This document shows, one piece after another, positions 58,408 to 64,000 of a stretch of 64,000 nt of DNA. The translations under genes were made by a program, and so were the position numbers. Numbering within the stretch: position 1 is the stretch's first letter; every line of letters starts with the position of its first letter. Under the pieces are notes generated by a model. That model had not been told where the DNA came from, made no database searches, and saw only the letters and a list, made by a program, of their open reading frames with translations. Source of the DNA: Sulfitobacter aestuariivivens (lineage in GTDB: Bacteria > Pseudomonadota > Alphaproteobacteria > Rhodobacterales > Rhodobacteraceae); the NCBI RefSeq assembly GCF_014763045.1, contig NZ_JACTAG010000002.1, positions 1,054,001 through 1,118,000 on the forward strand, read 5' to 3'.

Positions 58408-59153
58408 AGGTATCCTTCGGCCCGAAAGCTGAGTTCTCGAGATTTGCCGATGATCAGGTGATCGTGCAGCGACAGGCCAAGCGCGTCACAGGCCGCGGCG
58501 ATCTGATCGGTCATGGCGATGTCCGATTGTGAGGGCGTCGGATCACCTGATGGATGGTTGTGCACAAGGATCAGCGCAGAGGCATTGAGTTCAAGCGCGC
58601 GTTTGGCAACTTCGCGCGGATAGACCGGCACGTGATCGACAGTGCCCTTTCCCTGTTCCTCGTCCGCGATCACGACATTCTTGCGATCCAGATAAAGCAC
58701 GCGAAACTGCTCTGTCTCGCGATGGGCCATGGAGGTGTGGCAATAGTCCACCAGCGCGTCCCAGCTCGAGACCACATGTTGGCGCAAGACCTTGGCGCGG
58801 GCCATGCGCTGGGCTGCGGCTTCGACCACCTTGAACTCAATCACAACCGCGTCGCCTACGCCCTTGATGTCGCGCAATCGTGGCTCTGGCGCGGCGATGA
58901 CGCGGTTGAAGTCGCCAAAGCGATCCATCAGCTTTCGGGCCAAGGGTTTGACATCGCGCCGGGGGATTGCACGAAACAGCACCAGTTCCAGCAATTCGTA
59001 GTCAGGCATTGCTGAGGCGCCCCCGGCCATGAAGCGGGCGCGCAGCCTTTGCCGATGGTCCACAATATAGGAGGGTTGCCTGCCCCCAACTGGGTTGGCT
59101 GCGGGTGCCTCGTCCAGCAAAAAGGGGAGCGGTTGTTCGGAAAAGTGCGTCAT
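58404..59153 (-). CDS. radC: RadC-family MPN/JAB domain protein
   Basis: 249 residues. An N-terminal helix-hairpin-helix like part (about 50-115, with LLELVLFRAIPRRD and IKGVGDA) precedes the JAB/MPN domain with the metal motif HNHPSGDPTPSQSD near 200-213 and an upstream Glu. Named RadC but a DNA repair role is no longer accepted; function unresolved. Its stop is inside the 11-bp repeat. Confidence 0.92.
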   Translation of the reverse strand: MTHFSEQPLPFLLDEAPAANPVGGRQPSYIVDHRQRLRARFMAGGASAMPDYELLELVLFRAIPRRDVKPLARKLMDRFGDFNRVIAAPEPRLRDIKGVGDAVVIEFKVVEAAAQRMARAKVLRQHVVSSWDALVDYCHTSMAHRETEQFRVLYLDRKNVVIADEEQGKGTVDHVPVYPREVAKRALELNASALILVHNHPSGDPTPSQSDIAMTDQIAAACDALGLSLHDHLIIGKSRELSFRAEGYL

Positions 59154-59225
59154 GTCACCAAATTGGCGTGCTCACAGTTAGGAAATGGTTAAGCTGCGTG
59201 TGGTGATGGGCAAAATGAGGCTTCG

Positions 59226-59705
59226 ATGACGGAACGACCCGATATTCTGAATTGGCGGCGCTGGAATGATCAGATCACGCTTTCCGGGCAACCGACCGAA
59301 TCGCAGCTTGCTGCGCTACAGGAGGACGGCGTGCGTGTTGTCATCAATCTGGGGCCCCATACGAACAAAGGGGCGCTTGAGAATGAGGCGGGGACGCTGG
59401 ACGCTTTGGGTGTGAAATACGTCTACATCCCTGTGGATTTCGAGGCCCCGACACAAGCCAATTATGACTCCTTTTGCGCGGCGCTGGCATGCGAAGGGGA
59501 TGCGCTGTTACACGTGCATTGCATCTATAACGCGCGGGTATCCGCGTTCATGTACCGATTTGCCAAGGACGGACGCGGCGGACAGATGGACGCGGCTTTC
59601 GACCTAATGGATGGCATCTGGCGGCCCGGTGGGGTCTGGGCCGATTTCATCGGCAAGCCGGAAGATGCGGATCTGCCGAACCGTTTTCTGGGGTATGAGT
59701 ACTAA
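59226..59705 (+). CDS. Protein-phosphatase-like protein of the DUF442/Blh group
   Basis: 159 residues. Starts with RRWNDQITLSGQPTESQLAAL, the typical start of the DUF442/TIGR01244 phosphatase-like proteins, which remain mostly uncharacterised. The cysteine motif HVHCIYNARVSAFMYR has Cys and Arg four residues apart (C-x4-R), as in this group, rather than the C-x5-R of classical tyrosine phosphatases; the general-acid Asp is not obvious. It is a single gene, convergent with dnaJ. Confidence 0.75.
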   Translation: MTERPDILNWRRWNDQITLSGQPTESQLAALQEDGVRVVINLGPHTNKGALENEAGTLDALGVKYVYIPVDFEAPTQANYDSFCAALACEGDALLHVHCIYNARVSAFMYRFAKDGRGGQMDAAFDLMDGIWRPGGVWADFIGKPEDADLPNRFLGYEY

Positions 59706-59710
59706 AAGAA

Positions 59711-59733
59711 AAGGCGGGCCTGATGCCCGCCTT
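59711..59733 (-). terminator. Intrinsic terminator after dnaJ
   Basis: AAGGCGGGC (59711-59719) pairs with GCCCGCCTT (59725-59733). On the minus strand the stem is followed by TTCTTTT, so it ends dnaK-dnaJ transcription; it may also stop the opposing gene at 59705. Confidence 0.85.
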
Positions 59734-59747
59734 CAATTGGGTGAATA

Positions 59748-60899
59748 TCACCCTTTCATACTGTCCCAGAAGCTTTTGACGCTGGAAAAGAAGCTGCTGC
59801 TTTCTGGATTGTTCTCTGATGACAGTTCGTCGAACTCCTTGAGCAGTTCCTTTTGACGCCCGGTGAGGTTTACCGGTGTCTCGACCGCCAGTTCGATGAT
59901 CATGTCACCCGACCCGCCACCACGCAGAGGGGGCATGCCCTTGCCGCGCAGGCGCATCTGGCGACCTGATTGGCTGCCTGCCGGGATCTGTACGCGGCCG
60001 CGGCCACCGTCGATGGTGGGCACTTCGATACTGCCGCCAAGGGCTGCTTTGCTCATCGCGACGGGAACGCGGCAAAAGAGATTGGGTCCGTCGCGTTCGA
60101 AGAGCTCGTGGTCGGCAACCTCGATAAAGATGTAGAGATCACCGGATGGCCCGCCACGCATGCCTGCTTCGCCTTCACCGGCGAGGCGGATGCGTGTGCC
60201 CGTTTCAACACCGGCGGGGATGTTCACGCTGAGCGCGCGATCCTTTTCGACGCGGCCATTGCCGTGGCAGGTTTTACAGGGGTTCTTGACGATCTGGCCC
60301 ATGCCCGCGCAGGTGGGACACGTGCGTTCAACAGTGAAGAAGCCCTGTTGTGCGCGGACTTTACCCATGCCCGAGCACGTCGGACAGGTTGTGGGTTCGG
60401 CACCGCCTTCAGCGCCTGAGCCGTCACACGACCCACACTGCACCGATGTGGGCACGTTGATCGACTTTTGCAGGCCGTTAAAGGCGTCTTCGAGCGAGAT
60501 ACGCAGGTTGTACCGCAGGTCAGACCCGCGCGCAGCGCGACGTCCGCCGCTGCCCCCGCGCTGGCCGCCCATGAAATCACCGAAGAGGTCATCGAAGACG
60601 TCCGAGAAGGCCGACCCAAAGTCGCCCTGCCCGCCACCAAAGCCGCCTCCGGGACGCCCGCCACCTGTACCACCCTCAAAGGCGGCATGGCCAAATCGGT
60701 CGTAGGCGGCTTTCTTTTCCCCGTCCTTAAGGATGTCGTAGGCTTCGCCGACTTCCTTGAACTGGGCCTCGGCATTGGGATTGTCCTTGTTGCGGTCGGG
60801 GTGGAGTTCTTTCACCTTGCCGCGGTAGGCTTTCTTGATCGCATCGGCATCCGCACCTTTGGCGACGCCAAGGACTTCGTAATAGTCACGTTTTGCCAT
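59748..60899 (-). CDS. dnaJ: Chaperone protein DnaJ
   Basis: 383 residues; [11 protein letters not shown] from the ATG at 60899 (an ATG at 60902 directly precedes it). J domain with HPD near 35, a long Gly/Phe-rich region (about 75-125), and four zinc-binding repeats [32 protein letters not shown] (about 150-215). Stimulates DnaK ATPase. Eighty bases separate it from dnaK, with a hairpin between them. Confidence 0.97.
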   Translation of the reverse strand: MAKRDYYEVLGVAKGADADAIKKAYRGKVKELHPDRNKDNPNAEAQFKEVGEAYDILKDGEKKAAYDRFGHAAFEGGTGGGRPGGGFGGGQGDFGSAFSDVFDDLFGDFMGGQRGGSGGRRAARGSDLRYNLRISLEDAFNGLQKSINVPTSVQCGSCDGSGAEGGAEPTTCPTCSGMGKVRAQQGFFTVERTCPTCAGMGQIVKNPCKTCHGNGRVEKDRALSVNIPAGVETGTRIRLAGEGEAGMRGGPSGDLYIFIEVADHELFERDGPNLFCRVPVAMSKAALGGSIEVPTIDGGRGRVQIPAGSQSGRQMRLRGKGMPPLRGGGSGDMIIELAVETPVNLTGRQKELLKEFDELSSENNPESSSFFSSVKSFWDSMKG

Positions 60900-60926
60900 C
60901 ATTCATGTCCTTATTCGGGAACGTGA

Positions 60927-60956
60927 AGGGCCGGCCCGTCAGTTCGGACCGGCCCT
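60927..60956 (-). promoter_or_regulatory. Hairpin between dnaK and dnaJ
   Basis: AGGGCCGG (60927-60934) pairs with CCGGCCCT (60949-60956), continued by CCG/CGG after one mismatch. There is no T-run on the minus strand, so it may act as a partial terminator or an RNase stop that lowers dnaJ relative to dnaK. Confidence 0.55.
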
Positions 60957-60980
60957 GTCAGCTGTTCCTACGCAGCGGTC

Positions 60981-62897
60981 TTACGCCCGCTTGTCGTCGT
61001 CCAGATCTTCGAACTCGGCATCGACGATATCGTCGTTCGCGCCGGGCGCCTCATCTGCTGCTGCTGCAACATCGTCGGCGTCCCCGTCTTCCTGCGCGGC
61101 CTTATAGATGGCTTCGCCCAGTTTCATCGCGGCTTCGGTCACGTTCTGGATGCCTGCCTTGATCTTGCCGGCGTCTTCGGTTTCCAGTTCGTCCTTGAGC
61201 GCGGCGATGGCCAGTTCAATGGCTTCGACCGTGGTTGGATCGACCTTATCGGCATGCTCTTCCATCGACTTCTCGGTCGAGTGAATGAGGCTTTCGGCCT
61301 GGTTTTTCGCCTCGATCAGTTCGCGGCGTTCCTTGTCCGCCTCGGCATTCTCCTCGGCGTCCTTGACCATCTTTTCAATGTCATCGTCCGACAGACCACC
61401 GGATGCCTGGATCGTGATCTTCTGCTCTTTGCCGGTACCCTTATCAAGCGCACCCACAGACACGATGCCGTTGGCGTCGATGTCAAAGGTCACTTCGATC
61501 TGCGGCATGCCGCGCGGCGCAGGCGGGATGTTTTCAAGGTTGAAGGCACCGAGGATCTTGTTGTCGGCGGCCATCTCACGCTCACCCTGGAACACGCGGA
61601 TCGTCACAGCGTTCTGGTTGTCTTCGGCAGTCGAGAAGACCTGAGACTTCTTCGTCGGGATCGTCGTGTTGCGATCAATCAGACGGGTGAACACGCCGCC
61701 AAGGGTTTCGATACCCAGGCTAAGCGGGGTCACGTCCAGCAGAACCACGTCTTTCACGTCGCCTTGCAGAACACCGGCCTGAATGGCGGCACCAAGGGCC
61801 ACGACCTCATCCGGGTTCACGCCCTTGTGGGGCTCTTTGCCGAAGAACTTGGTCACTTCTTCCACGACTTTCGGCATGCGGGTCATACCACCCACAAGCA
61901 CAACCTCATCGATGTCAGAGGCGGAAAGACCTGCGTCTTTCAGGGCAGCCGCACAAGGCTTCATCGAGGCCTTGATCAGGTCACCTACCAGGCTTTCCAG
62001 CTTGGCACGGGTCAGCTTCATGACCATGTGCAACGGCGATCCGTCCTTGCCCATCGAGATGAAGGGCTGGTTGATCTCGGTCTGGGAGGAAGAGGACAGT
62101 TCGATCTTTGCTTTCTCTGCCGCTTCCTTGAGACGCTGGAGCGCCATTTTGTCTTTGGTCAGGTCGACGCCGTGTTCTTTCTTAAACTCGTCCGCCAGAT
62201 AGTTGACGATGCGCATGTCAAAATCTTCACCACCCAGGAACGTGTCACCGTTGGTGGATTTCACTTCGAAAAGGCCGTCGTCGATTTCAAGGATGGTCAC
62301 GTCGAATGTACCGCCGCCAAGGTCATAGACCGCGATGGTTTGCGTGTTTTCCTTGTCCAGACCGTAGGCCAGCGCGGCCGCTGTGGGCTCGTTGATGATC
62401 CGCAGCACTTCCAGACCGGCGATCTTGCCCGCGTCTTTGGTGGCCTGACGCTGGGCGTCGTTGAAGTAGGCAGGGACGGTGATGACCGCCTGCGTGACTT
62501 CCTCGCCGAGATACTTCTCGGCGGTGTCTTTCATCTTGCCCAGAATAAAGGCGGAGATTTGCGAAGGCGAATATTTCTCGCCTTTGGCTTCGACCCAGGC
62601 GTCGCCGTTGCCGCCATCAATCACATTGAAGGGCAGGTTTTTCTTGTCCTTGGCCAGGTCCGCATCGTCATTGCGGCGGCCAATCAGGCGTTTGACGCCA
62701 AAGATCGTGTTGTCGGGGTTTGTCACTGCCTGCCGCTTTGCAGCCTGACCCACCAGACGCTCGTCGTCGGTGAAGGCTACGATGGACGGGGTGGTGCGTG
62801 CGCCCTCTGCGTTCTCTACGACGCGGGGCTGGCTGCCGTCCATGATGGCGATGCAGCTGTTGGTGGTTCCAAGGTCGATACCAATTACTTTGGCCAT
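60981..62897 (-). CDS. dnaK: Chaperone protein DnaK (Hsp70)
   Basis: 638 residues. ATPase domain begins [13 protein letters not shown] (about 4-16), with [15 protein letters not shown] near 195 and [12 protein letters not shown] near 340; the substrate-binding domain and lid follow, ending in the usual acidic tail [11 protein letters not shown]. Works with GrpE (11.5 kb) and DnaJ (next gene). A promoter is predicted at 63011-63039 on the same strand. Confidence 0.98.
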   Translation of the reverse strand: MAKVIGIDLGTTNSCIAIMDGSQPRVVENAEGARTTPSIVAFTDDERLVGQAAKRQAVTNPDNTIFGVKRLIGRRNDDADLAKDKKNLPFNVIDGGNGDAWVEAKGEKYSPSQISAFILGKMKDTAEKYLGEEVTQAVITVPAYFNDAQRQATKDAGKIAGLEVLRIINEPTAAALAYGLDKENTQTIAVYDLGGGTFDVTILEIDDGLFEVKSTNGDTFLGGEDFDMRIVNYLADEFKKEHGVDLTKDKMALQRLKEAAEKAKIELSSSSQTEINQPFISMGKDGSPLHMVMKLTRAKLESLVGDLIKASMKPCAAALKDAGLSASDIDEVVLVGGMTRMPKVVEEVTKFFGKEPHKGVNPDEVVALGAAIQAGVLQGDVKDVVLLDVTPLSLGIETLGGVFTRLIDRNTTIPTKKSQVFSTAEDNQNAVTIRVFQGEREMAADNKILGAFNLENIPPAPRGMPQIEVTFDIDANGIVSVGALDKGTGKEQKITIQASGGLSDDDIEKMVKDAEENAEADKERRELIEAKNQAESLIHSTEKSMEEHADKVDPTTVEAIELAIAALKDELETEDAGKIKAGIQNVTEAAMKLGEAIYKAAQEDGDADDVAAAADEAPGANDDIVDAEFEDLDDDKRA

Positions 62898-62977
62898 GTT
62901 TTTGATCCCTCTTGAGTTTCAAGGCGATTGCACGAAGCGCTGGCCCGTTTCGGCACCGTTGCCCCGCTTGAGATGAA

Positions 62978-62999
62978 GCCGAAGGCATGTGCCTGCGGC
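62978..62999 (-). promoter_or_regulatory. Stem-loop in the dnaK leader
   Basis: GCCG-A-AGGCA-TG-TGCCT-G-CGGC forms a two-part stem across 62978-62999, just inside the predicted transcript start. A second small stem, CTTGA/TCAAG at 62911-62923, sits right beside the dnaK ribosome-binding site. Together they could make a temperature-sensitive leader, but this is only a suggestion. Confidence 0.35.
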
Positions 63000-63010
63000 G
63001 GTTCGGAGGG

Positions 63011-63039
63011 TATATAAGGACCGAATATGCCCCTCGCAA
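63011..63039 (-). promoter_or_regulatory. Promoter for dnaK-dnaJ
   Basis: On the minus strand TTGCGA (63034-63039), a 17-base spacer, and TATATA (63011-63016). The -35 is imperfect for the housekeeping factor and the spacer contains GGGGCATAT, so a heat-shock sigma factor is possible. Leader about 105 bases. Confidence 0.5.
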
Positions 63040-63108
63040 CCGTTGCAGAGGGGGCAAAACGGGATTCTGTGTGGATTTTTCGACAACTGCGGCGGGACAG
63101 GTAAAGAT

Positions 63109-63711
63109 ATGACACTTTTGCGTCTGCGCGGCTTTGAAATTCACAAAGGGTGGCTGGATCAGGCTGCGCAACAGAACATTCGCGATTCACTGCGCGAGGT
63201 TGTGCAGCAGGCGCCTTTGTTTCAGCCGCAAACGCCTTACGGCAAGCCGATGTCGGTGCGGCTTTCGTCGGCGGGAAAGTATGGGTGGTTTTCGGATCGG
63301 TCAGGCTATCGCTACGTGGATCGCCACCCGTCGGGTCGTCCCTGGCCTGCAATTCCGGCTTCTGTCCGTGCAGTCTGGGATGCACTGACAGGGCTTGAGA
63401 AACAACCGGAGTGTTGTCTGATCAACTACTATAGCGCCGATGCCCGAATGGGGCTGCATCAGGACAAGGATGAGGCCGATTTCCGGTGGCCGGTTGTGTC
63501 AATATCGCTGGGCGACGACGGGCTGTTTCGAATTGGCAATCAGACCCGGGGTGGCAAGACTGAATCGGTCTGGTTGCAGTCTGGGGATGTGGTCGTGATG
63601 GGTGGTGACGCGCGGCTGACCTATCACGGGGTGGACCGGATCAGGGGCGGGACGTCTTCGTTGTTGCCCAAGGGCGGACGCATCAATCTGACACTGCGGG
63701 TGGTGGAGTAG
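63109..63711 (+). CDS. alkB: AlkB-type alpha-ketoglutarate-dependent DNA repair dioxygenase
   Basis: 200 residues from the ATG at 63109; frame open to 62989. Repairs 1-methyladenine and 3-methylcytosine by oxidative demethylation. The iron ligands are in MGLHQDKDE (His and Asp) and TYHGVDRI (second His), and the ketoglutarate-binding RINLTLR is at the C-terminus. NYYSADARMGLHQD is a typical AlkB core. Divergent from dnaK. Confidence 0.94.
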   Translation: MTLLRLRGFEIHKGWLDQAAQQNIRDSLREVVQQAPLFQPQTPYGKPMSVRLSSAGKYGWFSDRSGYRYVDRHPSGRPWPAIPASVRAVWDALTGLEKQPECCLINYYSADARMGLHQDKDEADFRWPVVSISLGDDGLFRIGNQTRGGKTESVWLQSGDVVVMGGDARLTYHGVDRIRGGTSSLLPKGGRINLTLRVVE

Positions 63712-63713
63712 GC

Positions 63714-63732
63714 GTTTTCTTTGAAAGAAAAC
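63714..63732. repeat. Perfect palindrome with core CTTTGAAAG (first of two)
   Basis: GTTTTCTTT and AAAGAAAAC are perfectly complementary around a single G (63723). It begins three bases after the alkB stop. The second palindrome at 63738 shares the central CTTTGAAAG. Confidence 0.8.
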
Positions 63733-63737
63733 GATCC

Positions 63738-63756
63738 GGAAACTTTGAAAGTTTCC
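63738..63756. repeat. Perfect palindrome with core CTTTGAAAG (second of two)
   Basis: GGAAACTTT and AAAGTTTCC are perfectly complementary around G63747; same length and core as the one five bases away. The outer arms differ, so they were not simply duplicated. In the alkB/TetR convergent gap; they could be transcription end signals, though neither has a strong GC stem. Confidence 0.8.
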
Positions 63757-63767
63757 GTTTCCCTGCA

Positions 63768-64000
63768 TCAGCGTGTCAAAGAACAGCACCCTGATTGCAG
63801 GACGAAGCCGTTCATGTTGCCAAGGATCAGATCCAGAGCGAACCCGTATTCGCGATCCGACATGCCATCGCCGCAGACTTCGTTTGCGAGCAAGGCAAGG
63901 CTGTCCAGATAGGGGCCATCACCGCTTCTTTCGAAAATGCCCACGATCGCGTGGCGGCCAGTATGGTTGTGGGATTGGGTGGTCGCATCAATACGGCCCA
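63768..64000 (-). CDS. Probable TetR-type regulator, C-terminal part (cut by window edge)
   Basis: The last 77 codons of a gene entering from the right edge. The sequence ends in a helix DREYGFALDLILGNMNGFVLQSG, and an earlier helix near YLDSLALLANEVCG, resembling the C-terminal ligand and dimer domain of TetR-family regulators (FEFGLDRILDGI type). The DNA-binding part lies outside the window, so the assignment is tentative. It converges with alkB across the palindrome pair. Confidence 0.45.
   Translation of the reverse strand, partial: GRIDATTQSHNHTGRHAIVGIFERSGDGPYLDSLALLANEVCGDGMSDREYGFALDLILGNMNGFVLQSGCCSLTR

Noticed and set aside
61254..62915. A 553-codon forward frame opposite dnaK
   Set aside because: Its sequence is the complement of a highly conserved Hsp70 gene; no independent similarity or start signal.

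Overview
The window reads as one contiguous stretch of a circular alphaproteobacterial chromosome, most likely from a marine Rhodobacteraceae (Roseobacter-clade) organism. This rests on the gene order maf / hemJ-rho-mnmE-mnmG-rsmG-parA-parB / hemW-rdgB-rph / hrcA-grpE, on the family-typical forms of Rho, HrcA, ComF and HemC, on the moderately high G+C, and on two perfect ParB-binding sites beside parAB. The genus cannot be fixed from sequence alone. There are no rRNA or tRNA genes, insertion sequences, prophage genes, CRISPR arrays or obvious islands. It is densely packed core genome with many 1-18 nt overlaps.

Layout. 1-0.5 kb: the start of maf and an AT-rich gene-free stretch with DnaA-box-like sequences, the best candidate for oriC. 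0.5-7.9 kb: hemJ, rho, mnmE, mnmG, rsmG, parA, parB, with parS sites written into the coding starts of mnmG and rsmG. 7.9-14.8 kb: hemW-rdgB-rph (reverse), hrcA-grpE (forward), mutS (reverse). 14.9-23.7 kb: malic enzyme, a sugar kinase, msrA, a sulfotransferase-like protein, argG, a membrane protein, ilvA and an SDR. 23.8-28.8 kb: an Hpt protein facing a receiver-PP2C phosphatase (RbaY-like), a Nudix protein, hslO, a CoA pyrophosphatase and the CCA-adding enzyme. 28.9-33.8 kb: a heterodimeric ABC exporter and an RNA uracil methyltransferase. 34-36.1 kb: an envelope cluster with two L,D-transpeptidases, a CAP lipoprotein and a 60-residue exported peptide. 36.2-44.6 kb: hemH, a methyltransferase, comF, grxC, a nitrilase-family amidase, a MarR regulator, idi, hemC, ubiG, a proline iminopeptidase and a short solute-binding protein. 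44.6-50.1 kb: rimP-nusA-ylxR-infB. 50.1-55.7 kb: a 44-residue protein, mutT, argJ and a parvulin (reverse), then secA. 55.8-64 kb: two exported proteins, one a PstS-like/OmpA fusion, radC, a phosphatase-like protein, dnaJ-dnaK (reverse), alkB and the 3' end of a probable TetR regulator.

How it fits together. The first 8 kb hold the probable origin and the segregation machinery. Transcription termination and translation are represented by rho and by the nusA-infB operon. Both have a good promoter followed by a structured leader, and the one before rimP-nusA contains a complete intrinsic terminator, so NusA-dependent attenuation is plausible. Proteostasis genes (hrcA-grpE, hslO, dnaKJ, secA, a periplasmic parvulin) and haem genes (hemJ, hemW, hemH, hemC) are scattered rather than clustered.

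Most unusual signals. An 11-bp-period tandem repeat, four units with core ATACCGAC, occurs at two places 14 kb apart in opposite orientation, once read in frame inside a gene and once filling the gap between two convergent genes. Other points of interest are the terminator-containing leader before rimP-nusA, the parS sites used as codons, two adjacent perfect palindromes sharing the core CTTTGAAAG, and the Hpt/receiver-phosphatase pair. I see no clear new multi-gene defence or biosynthetic system.
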